Source: Ruegeria sp. SCSIO 43209 (lineage in GTDB: Bacteria > Pseudomonadota > Alphaproteobacteria > Rhodobacterales > Rhodobacteraceae). From it: 64,000 nucleotides of DNA. This document shows, piece after piece, positions 7,972 through 15,335 of the stretch. Position 1 is the first letter of the stretch; each line of letters opens with the position of its first letter. The stretch covers positions 186,001 to 250,000 of the forward strand of contig NZ_CP065359.1 in the NCBI RefSeq assembly GCF_019904295.1. The letters run 5' to 3'. Both the position numbers and the translations under genes were made by a program. Below the pieces are notes generated by a model. It did not search any database, had not been told where the DNA came from, and saw only the letters and a program-made list of their open reading frames with translations.

Positions 7972-9258
7972 ATGGCTTTGGATGTCGACAGCGGTATCGC
8001 GTCGTATGAGGCGCCGGAAAAGGACCTCTACGAGATGGGTGAAATCCCCCCGATGGGGTACGTTCCCAAGCAAATGTATGCCTGGGCCATCCGGAAAGAG
8101 CGCCACGGTGAGCCAGACACAGCGATGCAGTTGGAAGTCGTTGATGTCCCGAAGCTGGACAGCCACGAAGTGCTGGTTCTCGTTATGGCGGCGGGTGTGA
8201 ACTACAACGGCGTCTGGGCATCGCTTGGCAAGCCGATCAGCCCGTTTGATGGCCACGGCCAACCCTTTCACATCGCAGGTTCAGATGCGTCGGGCATCGT
8301 CTGGGCGGTTGGTGACAAAGTGAAGCGCTGGAAAGTCGGCGATGAAGTCGTGATTCACTGCAACCAGGACGATGGCGATGACGAACACTGCAATGGTGGT
8401 GATCCGATGTATTCGCCCAGCCAGCGCATCTGGGGATATGAGACACCTGATGGCTCGTTCGCGCAGTTTACAAATGTTCAGGCACAGCAGCTGATGCCGC
8501 GTCCCAAGCACCTGACCTGGGAAGAAAGCGCCTGCTACACGCTGACCTTGGCAACAGCCTATCGGATGCTTTTTGGGCACGAGCCGCACGATCTGAAGCC
8601 GGGCCAGAACGTCCTGGTTTGGGGCGCATCGGGCGGTCTGGGCTCTTACGCGATACAGTTGATCAACACTGCGGGTGCCAATGCGATCGGCGTGATATCG
8701 GATGAAAGCAAGCGTGAGTTTGTGATGGACCTTGGCGCCAAAGGCGTCATCAACCGCAAGGATTTCAACTGCTGGGGCCAGCTGCCCACGGTGAATACTC
8801 CGGAATATGCTGAATGGTTCAAAGAAGCCCGCAAGTTTGGCAAGGCCATCTGGGATATTACCGGCAAAGGTGTGAACGTCGACATGGTGTTCGAGCACCC
8901 CGGCGAAAGCACGTTCCCGGTGTCCACTTTTGTCGTGAAAAAGGGAGGTATGGTTGTGATCTGCGCCGGGACCACTGGCTACAACCTGACCTTCGACGTG
9001 CGTTACATGTGGATGCACCAGAAACGCTTGCAGGGCTCGCATTTTGCGCATCTCAAACAGGCCTCGGCTGCAAACCAGCTAATGGTCGAGCGCCGCTTGG
9101 ATCCGTGCATGTCCGAAGTGTTCACTTGGCAGGATCTGCCTGAGGCGCACATGAAGATGATGCGCAACGAACACAAGCCGGGCAACATGTCGGTGCTGGT
9201 TCAGGCTCCGCATACAGGCATGCGCACCCTTGAAGAAGTATTGGCTGCCCGCGACTAA
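7972..9258 (+). CDS. ccr: crotonyl-CoA carboxylase/reductase
   Basis: NADPH-dependent reductive carboxylation of crotonyl-CoA to (2S)-ethylmalonyl-CoA, the key step of the ethylmalonyl-CoA pathway. 428 residues, MDR/zinc-independent alcohol dehydrogenase fold: N-terminal GroES-like domain with YNGVWASLGKP, nucleotide-binding WGASGGLGSYAIQL, and the C-terminal GSHFAHLKQASAANQLM typical of Ccr. The carboxylase signature residues cannot be verified without alignment, but the length and blocks match Ccr rather than simple enoyl-CoA reductases. A strong terminator hairpin follows. Ecm, the mutase later in the pathway, is encoded 1.6 kb upstream on the other strand. Confidence 0.96.
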   Translation: MALDVDSGIASYEAPEKDLYEMGEIPPMGYVPKQMYAWAIRKERHGEPDTAMQLEVVDVPKLDSHEVLVLVMAAGVNYNGVWASLGKPISPFDGHGQPFHIAGSDASGIVWAVGDKVKRWKVGDEVVIHCNQDDGDDEHCNGGDPMYSPSQRIWGYETPDGSFAQFTNVQAQQLMPRPKHLTWEESACYTLTLATAYRMLFGHEPHDLKPGQNVLVWGASGGLGSYAIQLINTAGANAIGVISDESKREFVMDLGAKGVINRKDFNCWGQLPTVNTPEYAEWFKEARKFGKAIWDITGKGVNVDMVFEHPGESTFPVSTFVVKKGGMVVICAGTTGYNLTFDVRYMWMHQKRLQGSHFAHLKQASAANQLMVERRLDPCMSEVFTWQDLPEAHMKMMRNEHKPGNMSVLVQAPHTGMRTLEEVLAARD

Positions 9259-9282
9259 CGGTCTCAGGCAAACAGCAGCTGC

Positions 9283-9325
9283 AACACCCGCAGGGCGCAC
9301 ACACGCCTTGCGGGTGTTCATCGTT
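9283..9325 (+). terminator. intrinsic terminator after ccr
   Basis: A 15-bp stem (AACACCCGCAGGGCG with its complement, one G-T wobble) and 6-nt loop CACACA lie 24 nt past the ccr stop, followed by a T-rich stretch CATCGTTTCT. Confidence 0.8.
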
Positions 9326-9468
9326 TCTATCGATGATTATGCATTTTCAATGCTTTAAGAAATCGCACCCCACTATTTCTGGGGAGTAGAAAGCAGCGAG
9401 TAGGCCGAATTAGTCTGCACATGTTATGGTTGTGTTAACCCTTCGTTAACTATTTCGGGGACACCCTG
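9319..9468 (+). promoter_or_regulatory. upstream region of the quorum-sensing locus
   Basis: 150 nt without a gene. It holds two small imperfect hairpins (GCATT/AATGC near 9339-9351 and CCCCA/TGGGG near 9367-9383), the CtrA-type site described separately, and a GGGGA ribosome site 8 nt before the small ORF at 9469. No convincing sigma-70 hexamer pair was found by eye. Confidence 0.4.
9435..9450 (+). promoter_or_regulatory. exact CtrA-type binding motif upstream of small ORF/luxR
   Basis: TTAACCCTTCGTTAAC matches the alphaproteobacterial CtrA full-site consensus TTAA-N7-TTAAC exactly, and is also embedded in a GTTAAC...GTTAAC inverted repeat. It ends 18 nt before the ATG of the small ORF, so it would overlap the core promoter or the transcription start. 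CtrA itself is not encoded in this window. Confidence 0.6.
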
Positions 9469-9687
9469 ATGGCGCAAAATGAGTGGATTTTGGACGTTCT
9501 GTCGGACCTCAACGCCTTTGCTGTGGCGAATGGGTTGAGCGCGCTGGCCGAGCAGCTTGACGACACAAGACTGATCGCCGCGGCCGAGATTGCGTCCTCA
9601 AAGGATGAGGCTTGCGCGCCCGCGAATGGGAAGAAAATTCGATTTGAGCCAGATCCTAGGGGATTTGGAAAGCACCAGCACGCTTGA
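9469..9687 (+). CDS. 72-aa protein encoded upstream of and overlapping luxR
   Basis: Small acidic, helical protein (MAQNEWILDVLSDLNAFA..., LAEQLDDTRLIAAAEIAS). A GGGGA ribosome site lies 8 nt upstream. The N-terminal ~45 residues look like a genuine folded segment; the C-terminal part, which overlaps luxR in another frame, is less convincing. I do not recognise a named domain. Position and overlap suggest translational coupling to luxR. No signal peptide or membrane span. Confidence 0.6.
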   Translation: MAQNEWILDVLSDLNAFAVANGLSALAEQLDDTRLIAAAEIASSKDEACAPANGKKIRFEPDPRGFGKHQHA

Positions 9688-10345
9688 CGAGCTGACCAGC
9701 GTAGCAGTCCAGTTGCGGGACAAGCTGCAAATTGACCACATGACATATCATTGGGTTGATGGGGCCGGGGATCAATACGGGTTCACGACTTATTCGGATG
9801 CCTGGGATGATCGGTATCGAGACAGGAATTATCATCGTATTGATCCGGTTATTCTGGGTTGTTTTCAGCGATTTCACGCTGTGGACTGGAAACAGCTGAA
9901 TTGGTCGGGCAAAGCAGTAAAGGCCTTCCTGCAGGACGCGCAGGAACATGGCGTCGGCAATCAGGGCTATTCGATCCCGCTGCGGGGGCCAGGCGGGCAA
10001 TTCGCGCTGTTTACGGTCAACAACAGCTGTGATGACATCACATGGCAGGCATTTGTCGAAACGTATGGCCGCGATCTCATATTGGTGGCGCATTTCCTCA
10101 ATCGAAAAGCGCTGGAATTTGCAAAAGAACGGCAGCCGGACAACATGCGGGGGCTCTCGCCCCGCGAAATCGATGCAATGACATTGCTGGCGCTGGGGTA
10201 TAGCCGAGCGCAGGTGGCGCACTCTCTTTCCATTTCTGAGCATACGCTCAGGGCCTATATCGAAAGCGCACGCTCAAAACTCGGTGCGCAAAATACGACT
10301 CATGCAATCGCCACTGCACTCAGTAGAGGATTAATAGTCGTTTAA
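9626..10345 (+). CDS. luxR: LuxR-family acyl-homoserine-lactone receptor/regulator
   Basis: Quorum-sensing transcription factor, ~239 residues from the chosen ATG (a TTG and another ATG lie just upstream in frame). The N-terminal autoinducer domain retains the invariant positions: Trp and Tyr in YHWVDGAGDQYGF, Asp-Pro in YHRIDPVI, Trp in VDWKQL and Gly in GNQGYSIPLRG. The C-terminal LuxR HTH reads LSPREIDAMTLLALGYS then ISEHTLRAYIESARSKLG. The start overlaps the preceding small ORF by about 60 nt and no strong ribosome site is visible, which argues for coupled translation. luxI follows 83 nt downstream. Confidence 0.9.
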   Translation: MGRKFDLSQILGDLESTSTLDELTSVAVQLRDKLQIDHMTYHWVDGAGDQYGFTTYSDAWDDRYRDRNYHRIDPVILGCFQRFHAVDWKQLNWSGKAVKAFLQDAQEHGVGNQGYSIPLRGPGGQFALFTVNNSCDDITWQAFVETYGRDLILVAHFLNRKALEFAKERQPDNMRGLSPREIDAMTLLALGYSRAQVAHSLSISEHTLRAYIESARSKLGAQNTTHAIATALSRGLIVV

Positions 10346-10346
10346 C
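10331..10346 (+). promoter_or_regulatory. second exact CtrA-type motif, upstream of luxI
   Basis: TTAATAGTCGTTTAAC is a second exact TTAA-N7-TTAAC match. It covers the last codons of luxR and abuts the lux-box palindrome. A TTAACC half-site follows at 10372-10377. Confidence 0.6.
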
Positions 10347-10362
10347 GACCGTACGGTGGTCT
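10343..10362 (+). promoter_or_regulatory. candidate lux box of luxI
   Basis: About 20 bp centred on the perfect palindrome ACCGTACGGT, with further symmetrical bases ACG/GGT around it, 76 nt from dyad centre to the luxI ATG. This is the expected position for a LuxR-AHL activator site of the luxI promoter. It begins inside the luxR stop codon and overlaps the CtrA-type motif by a few bases. Confidence 0.6.
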
Positions 10363-10377
10363 CACCTTAAATTAACC

Positions 10378-10427
10378 ACGTGTTCGTACCCCCTTTGTTC
10401 CAACTATGGACGATAAGGGGAACACGT
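10378..10427 (+). promoter_or_regulatory. luxI leader hairpin covering the ribosome site
   Basis: ACGTGTTC at 10378-10385 is perfectly complementary to GAACACGT at 10420-10427, and CCCTT (10391-10395) can pair with AAGGG (10415-10419) in the same stem, giving 13 bp with a 5-nt bulge on one side. The right arm contains the AAGGGG ribosome site of luxI and ends one base before the ATG. It forms only in transcripts that begin upstream of 10378. Confidence 0.45.
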
Positions 10428-10428
10428 C

Positions 10429-11067
10429 ATGTTGCGTTATTTGTATGCCGATGAGCTGCATAACTTTCCGGAATTGGCCAGGGGGATGTTCAGGGATCGC
10501 GCGGATCAGTTCAAAACCCGCCTTGGCTGGGATGTTAAGGTTAATGAAAAGGGGGAAGAGCGGGATCAGTATGATGACCTGAACCCGCTCTATGTGATTT
10601 GGGAAGAGGCAGATGGCAGCCATGGCGGGTCCATGCGGATCCTACCGACGACCGGTCCGGTCATGGTGAACGACATATTCGGACATCTCGCCGGGGGCAG
10701 TCCGATCCGAAGCCCACTAATCTGGGAGGTCACTCGCTTTTGCCTCTCGCGCAACGCCAGCGCTCATACTGCTGGGGCCATCATGCTGAGCGGCGGTGAG
10801 GTGATGGAAGGGTTTGGCCTGACCCACATAGCGGGCGTTTTTGATGCCCGCATGATCCGGATCTACCGTATGATCGGATCGTCTCCGGTGGTTTTGGGCA
10901 CCGAAGGGAAAGGGCGCGATCAGATCTCGGTCGGCCTGTGGCCTTATTCAGCGGATGATTGCAACCGTGTAGCAGCCCGCGCAGGCATCCCGCGAGAGTT
11001 GTCGCGCCTGTGGTTCAAGACAGCATTTGGCCATGGCGCACAGCACCGGTTCGCTTTGTCGGCATAA
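10429..11067 (+). CDS. luxI: acyl-homoserine-lactone synthase
   Basis: Makes N-acyl-homoserine lactone signals from S-adenosylmethionine and acyl-ACP. 212 residues. The conserved LuxI positions are present: Arg/Phe in MFRDRADQFKTRLGW, the acidic pair in YDDLNPLYVIW, Arg in SMRILPTTGP, and Glu/Arg in WEVTRFCLS. The acyl chain length cannot be deduced. Directly downstream of luxR, apparently from its own promoter with a lux box. The helicase gene begins 60 nt later. Confidence 0.95.
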   Translation: MLRYLYADELHNFPELARGMFRDRADQFKTRLGWDVKVNEKGEERDQYDDLNPLYVIWEEADGSHGGSMRILPTTGPVMVNDIFGHLAGGSPIRSPLIWEVTRFCLSRNASAHTAGAIMLSGGEVMEGFGLTHIAGVFDARMIRIYRMIGSSPVVLGTEGKGRDQISVGLWPYSADDCNRVAARAGIPRELSRLWFKTAFGHGAQHRFALSA

Positions 11068-11103
11068 GCATACGGAAAAACCAATCGGCATCTGGCAGCG
11101 CGC

Positions 11104-11127
11104 GGCGCGTCCCTGTAGGGTCGCGCC
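11104..11127 (+). promoter_or_regulatory. near-perfect hairpin ending at the helicase start codon
   Basis: GGCGCG and CCCT are mirrored by AGGG and CGCGCC with a single T-T mismatch, giving a 24-nt inverted repeat whose last base directly precedes the ATG of the helicase gene. AGGG, the only ribosome-site-like word there, is inside the stem. Confidence 0.5.
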
Positions 11128-12660
11128 ATGTCCTTGCCCCAAGTCACATTTTCCGAAGATCAGGCTGCCGCTTTTGACAACATTGCCGAGATGTTGCGAG
11201 GTGCCGGAGTAGACCTTGAAGACGACGCTCTGCTGAAACTGCCCGGCAACGGAAAGTCTGGTGTGATGGCTGTTATTGGCAAGGCTGGATCGGGCAAAAC
11301 CCTGTTGCTGGCAGAGCTTTACAAAGCTTTGGCCGAGACGGGGGTCAACCTGATCTCGGGTGATTTCGAAAGCCGCAAATCCCGCGACAAGCGCAGCCTT
11401 GCGATCCTCGCGCCGACGAACAAGGCCGCCAGCGTATTGCGGCTGCGTGGGGTGCCCGCGACCACGATACACCGTATCCTCTATACGCCTGTTTACGACC
11501 CTGAATACGAGCGGATCGCCGAATGGCTAGCGGGCAATGACGAACGGCCCGAGATCGAAGGGCTGACAGACGAAGCGCTGGACCGCGCAGCCGCGTTCTA
11601 TGCCAACAACAAATCCATCCCCGGTGCGCTGGCCGCTGCTGGGTTGCGCGGTTCGGATTTCATCACCGGCTGGAAACGTCGGGAAGAGCCGCTGGATATC
11701 GGTTTTGTGGACGAAGCCTCGATGCTAGACGACCGGCAATTCGAGGATCTAAAGGAAATCTTTCCAACCTTGTTGCTATTTGGTGACCCGGCGCAGTTGG
11801 CGCCGGTCAATCAATCGGGCTCGATGGTGTTCGACGGGTTGCCAGAGCCGCGCAAACAAATCCTGCATCGAGTGCATCGGCAAACTGCGGACAACCCGAT
11901 CCTAGACCTCGCCCATGCTCTGTCCGATCCGGTCATGGGGTTTGAGGATTTCGAACGTCTGATCGAGGACACTGCCCGAAAGGATGACCGCGTTGTCTGG
12001 GGACAGCGGGTAGAAGTTGATCTGATGGCGCGCAGCCCGGTTCTTGTCTGGCGCAATGCGACCCGAATCCGGCTGATTCAGGCGTTCCGCACCGTACATG
12101 GCGCGCCGGAAACTGAACTACTGGAAGGGGAACCGTTGATTTGTGACGGCATTGAGCTGCCGTTGAAGCACCGCAAAAAGCGGCTGGACCTTGAGGCGCG
12201 CGGGCTGATTAAAGGCGCGCAGGTCATCTATCTTGGCCCTGGTCGCAAGCCGGGTTTTTCGCGGTTGCATGTGATGGGGGCCGAAGACCCTCAGGTCTCG
12301 GCGGCGTCGATCGTGCAGATTGAAAAGCCCGATGAGGAGGAGCCGTTCATTCCCTATGCTGCCCGTATGGGGGCAACGTTCCTGCATGGTGCCGCTGTGA
12401 CGATCCATAAGGCGCAAGGGTCGCAATGGGACACGGTTCAGGTCTTTGCGCCAGACATCTACGCAGCCGCCCGCATGGGCCGTACTGAGGCCGGGCAACC
12501 GTTGTGGAAGCGCCTAGCTTATGTCGCCATAACCCGCGCACAGGAGAGGCTAATTTGGGTAGTGCGGAACCGCTTGTCGAAACCGACCCACCCATTGCGT
12601 GTGGATGACCTGCGTGCGGTTGCGGCACCATCCCTGACATTGGAGGCGGAAGAGACATGA
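11128..12660 (+). CDS. RecD-like ATP-dependent DNA helicase (UvrD/RecD superfamily 1)
   Basis: 510-residue SF1 helicase. Motif I is GKAGSGKTLLLAEL (about residues 51-64), motif II is DEASMLDDRQF, then GDPAQLAPV (motif III) and the C-terminal UvrD_C_2 block TIHKAQGSQWDTV with YVAITRAQERLIWV. These are the order and spacing of the short RecD-like/viral-type helicases annotated as AAA family ATPases, not the RecBCD subunit (no recB or recC nearby). Likely function is unwinding of DNA in repair or recombination; specificity unknown. The stop codon overlaps the start of the following SDR gene (ATGA), so the two are translationally coupled. Confidence 0.85.
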   Translation: MSLPQVTFSEDQAAAFDNIAEMLRGAGVDLEDDALLKLPGNGKSGVMAVIGKAGSGKTLLLAELYKALAETGVNLISGDFESRKSRDKRSLAILAPTNKAASVLRLRGVPATTIHRILYTPVYDPEYERIAEWLAGNDERPEIEGLTDEALDRAAAFYANNKSIPGALAAAGLRGSDFITGWKRREEPLDIGFVDEASMLDDRQFEDLKEIFPTLLLFGDPAQLAPVNQSGSMVFDGLPEPRKQILHRVHRQTADNPILDLAHALSDPVMGFEDFERLIEDTARKDDRVVWGQRVEVDLMARSPVLVWRNATRIRLIQAFRTVHGAPETELLEGEPLICDGIELPLKHRKKRLDLEARGLIKGAQVIYLGPGRKPGFSRLHVMGAEDPQVSAASIVQIEKPDEEEPFIPYAARMGATFLHGAAVTIHKAQGSQWDTVQVFAPDIYAAARMGRTEAGQPLWKRLAYVAITRAQERLIWVVRNRLSKPTHPLRVDDLRAVAAPSLTLEAEET

Positions 12661-13385
12661 AGACGATCATAGTGACCGGTGCAAGCTCGGGCATAGGCCG
12701 CGCCACCGCCGAGCTGTTTCTGTCAGAAGGATGGACTGTCGGGCTTCTGGCCCGCAGCGCTGACAAACTTCTTGCTATGGCACAGCATAACGCCTCGGCG
12801 ATCCCGCTGGTTGCCGATGTGACTGACCCGGATGCCGTTGCAAACGCCTATACTGCATTCACCCGACAGACCGGGCGACTGGACGTGCTGTTCAACAATG
12901 CCGGGATTTTTGCCCCTGGTGGCACCATCGACGAGATCGCGCTTGAGGATTGGTACGGCTCGGTCAATGTGAACCTGAACGGCATGTTCCTGTGTGCACG
13001 GGCTGCATTTGCTGCGATGCGGGCTCAGGCGCCGCAGGGGGGGCGTATCATAAACAACGGTTCAATCGCTGCTCATGTGCCGCGCCCGAACTCGGTGCAT
13101 TATTCTGCGACGAAACACGCGATTACCGGTCTGACGCGCAGCCTTTCTCTGGACGGGCGGAGTTTTGGAATTGCCTGTGGTCAGATCGACATCGGAAATG
13201 CGCGCACCCCGATGGTGCATGGGCTGGTCGATGAGGCGCTTGCTGAAGGCCGCGACCCTGATCCCACCATGGATGTCGGGGATGCCGCCCGCTCGGTACT
13301 GCATATGGCCGAACTGCCGCTTGAGGCGAATGTGCAGTTCATGACCGTTATGGCCACGACCATGCCCTATATCGGTCGCGGGTGA
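12657..13385 (+). CDS. short-chain dehydrogenase/reductase
   Basis: 242-residue classical SDR. Visible: NAD(P)-binding TGASSGIGRATAELF, DVLFNNAGIF, and the catalytic Tyr/Lys in HYSATKHAITGLTRSLSLDG. Substrate unknown. It overlaps the helicase stop by 4 nt, yet nothing in either protein suggests a shared pathway. Ends 3 nt from the convergent TIGR02186 gene. Confidence 0.88.
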   Translation: MKTIIVTGASSGIGRATAELFLSEGWTVGLLARSADKLLAMAQHNASAIPLVADVTDPDAVANAYTAFTRQTGRLDVLFNNAGIFAPGGTIDEIALEDWYGSVNVNLNGMFLCARAAFAAMRAQAPQGGRIINNGSIAAHVPRPNSVHYSATKHAITGLTRSLSLDGRSFGIACGQIDIGNARTPMVHGLVDEALAEGRDPDPTMDVGDAARSVLHMAELPLEANVQFMTVMATTMPYIGRG

Positions 13386-13388
13386 CGA

Positions 13389-14153
13389 TCAGTTCTCGCG
13401 CAGTAGGCGGAAGGCTGTCGAAGCGCCCCAACCGGCGGCAATCGCGATGGCCAGTGACATGAGCCCGTACCAAATGGGTTGTTCACGCGACATCGCGTAC
13501 AAGAATCGCTCAAGCCCGACTTTGCGTACTCCGATCGAGGTTTCAAAGGTCGAGACCACCTTTCCGTCTCGTGTCAGGAAGATACGGGCGCTGTAGTCGC
13601 CTTCGGTCAGGTCCGACGGCATGTCGATTGATGTGCGGAACAACGTCTGTTCGTCCACAGCCACTGTGTTTTCCCGAATTGAGTACAGCCCTTCATCTTC
13701 GCGGATGCGGATGACCGCCTCGGAAAAATCCTGTGCGCCCTGAATGCTCATGTCCGCACCGACCGACCGGATGGCACGCTCGATCGAAACCTTATAGCGT
13801 AGGTCTTCGGTCTGGGTCAGAACCTCGGAAAACGGGGCGCTGGTGGCAACGGCGTAGAAGCTTGGAGCCAGATCAACAACAAGGCTATCGGTGTTCACCC
13901 AGATACCGAACCGTTTCTCTTTGCGGCGTACGGTGACCGGTTCGGATGGGCCGACCACCGATACGATGACCTCAAGCGGTGGACCGTCCGGGATTGGGGC
14001 TTCGCGCTTTACCGCGCCGAAAACCAGTATTTCGGACCCGTCAAAATTGGCGGTAATCGAGACGCGATCCTGACTTAGGCCCAGAACAACCTGTTCTTCG
14101 GCTGCGTAGGCTGGCAGACAGATCAGACAAAGAAGAGCAATCAGACGCAGCAT
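13389..14153 (-). CDS. TIGR02186 family periplasmic/membrane protein
   Basis: 254 residues: a signal peptide (MLRLIALLCLICLPAYAAEEQ), a mainly beta periplasmic portion (LGLSQDRVSITANFDGSEI, GDYSARIFLTRDG), and a C-terminal transmembrane helix (about residues 228-248). This is the layout of TIGR02186, a family found beside sulfite exporter-like TSUP permeases in Alphaproteobacteria. The start chosen lies right behind the TSUP stop with a GGGAGGG ribosome site; a longer ORF would run back into the permease gene. Probably an accessory component of the permease; function not established. Confidence 0.85.
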   Translation of the reverse strand: MLRLIALLCLICLPAYAAEEQVVLGLSQDRVSITANFDGSEILVFGAVKREAPIPDGPPLEVIVSVVGPSEPVTVRRKEKRFGIWVNTDSLVVDLAPSFYAVATSAPFSEVLTQTEDLRYKVSIERAIRSVGADMSIQGAQDFSEAVIRIREDEGLYSIRENTVAVDEQTLFRTSIDMPSDLTEGDYSARIFLTRDGKVVSTFETSIGVRKVGLERFLYAMSREQPIWYGLMSLAIAIAAGWGASTAFRLLREN

Positions 14154-14154
14154 C

Positions 14155-15075
14155 TTAGTGCCCTCCCGCATCGCCAAGCGAATACAACTCGGCGGGTTGA
14201 AGCAGAAGATCAAGCGCCAGCTTGCCGCAGACGACAAGTACAAGAGCCGCCAACAAAACGCGCAGTTGTTCAGCCGGCATTCGGGCACCGATGACTGTTC
14301 CGATTTGGGCACCAACTACCCCACCGACGAGCAGAAGAACCGCCAACACGACATCAACGGTATAGTTGGTAGTGGCGTGCAGCATAGTGGTAAAGGCGGT
14401 TACAAAGATGATCTGAAACAGCGAAGTTCCGACAACAACCTTGGTCGGCATACCCAATAGATAGATCATCGCGGGCACCATGATAAACCCGCCGCCGACA
14501 CCCATGATAGCAGACAGGACACCGACAAACAGGCCTACGACAAGCGGTGGAATGACTGAGATGTACAGGCCCGACGTCCGAAACCGCATCTTGAACGGCA
14601 TGGCGTGCACCCAACCGCGCTGGCGTCGTTTCGGAGGCGGCGTGCCGCCTTTCCGCGTTTTTCTAATCGCGTTCAGGCTTTCGACAAACATCAGACTGCC
14701 GATGATGCCCAGAAATACGACATAGCAAAGTTTGACCAGCAGATCGACTTGTCCGAGGCTCTTGAGATAGTTGAAGACAACAACACCCAACGCAGCGCCT
14801 GTCAGCCCTCCGACCAAAAGGACTGTACCCATTTTAAGGTCCACGGTTCGGCGCCTGAAATGCGCCAGCACCCCAGAAAATGATGAAGCAACAATCTGGT
14901 TTGCCTCGGTTGCAACCGCCACTGCAGGCGGAATGCCGATGAAGAACAGCAGTGGAGTCATCAAAAACCCACCGCCAACGCCAAACATTCCAGACAGAAT
15001 GCCCACCATTCCACCCAGTCCAAACAGTAGAAACGCGTTTACGGATACTTCGGCAATCGGGAGGTAAATCTGCAT
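14155..15075 (-). CDS. TSUP family (TauE/SafE) anion permease
   Basis: 306-residue inner-membrane protein with about 8 hydrophobic segments in two homologous halves, each with the family's glycine-rich signature: GMFGVGGGFLMTPLLFFIG near residue 29 and SAIMGVGGGFIMVPAMIYLL in the second half. TauE/SafE proteins export or import sulfite, sulfoacetate and other organosulfur anions. The substrate is undetermined. Followed without gap by the TIGR02186 partner. Confidence 0.9.
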   Translation of the reverse strand: MQIYLPIAEVSVNAFLLFGLGGMVGILSGMFGVGGGFLMTPLLFFIGIPPAVAVATEANQIVASSFSGVLAHFRRRTVDLKMGTVLLVGGLTGAALGVVVFNYLKSLGQVDLLVKLCYVVFLGIIGSLMFVESLNAIRKTRKGGTPPPKRRQRGWVHAMPFKMRFRTSGLYISVIPPLVVGLFVGVLSAIMGVGGGFIMVPAMIYLLGMPTKVVVGTSLFQIIFVTAFTTMLHATTNYTVDVVLAVLLLVGGVVGAQIGTVIGARMPAEQLRVLLAALVLVVCGKLALDLLLQPAELYSLGDAGGH

Positions 15076-15335
15076 GGCTTCTTCTAGACAGGAGAGGCCG
15101 TACCACGCGGTGTGGCAAAGCCATTGGTAACATAAATCTCAACAGACGAAGCGCGCGTGCCAGGTGGGGCCATCTAGTTGTTTCCGTGGCTCAACCTGAA
15201 AATAGTCGATAGCATGGCTGCGGAACTGATGCGGGACACGTCCATACCCCCTTAGAGCGGTTGCGGCATACAAAATCAACTCTGTATGCCGCTTTGCAGC
15301 AAACAGGACTGAGGGGCAGTCCTGAACTGGCTCTA
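15076..15335 (-). other. 260-nt spacer with two hairpins downstream of the ABC operon
   Basis: No convincing gene. Two perfect hairpins stand behind the last permease gene: CAGGACTG/CAGTCCTG (15304-15324, 5-nt loop) and GCGGCATACA/TGTATGCCGC (15263-15292, 10-nt loop). Neither has a proper T-run, but in tandem they could end the bmp-ABC transcript or protect its 3' end. The remainder is the promoter region of the TSUP gene; no clear hexamers by eye. Confidence 0.5.

Noticed and set aside
8281..9051. 256-codon frame antisense to ccr
   Set aside because: Shadow of a clearly coding plus-strand gene.
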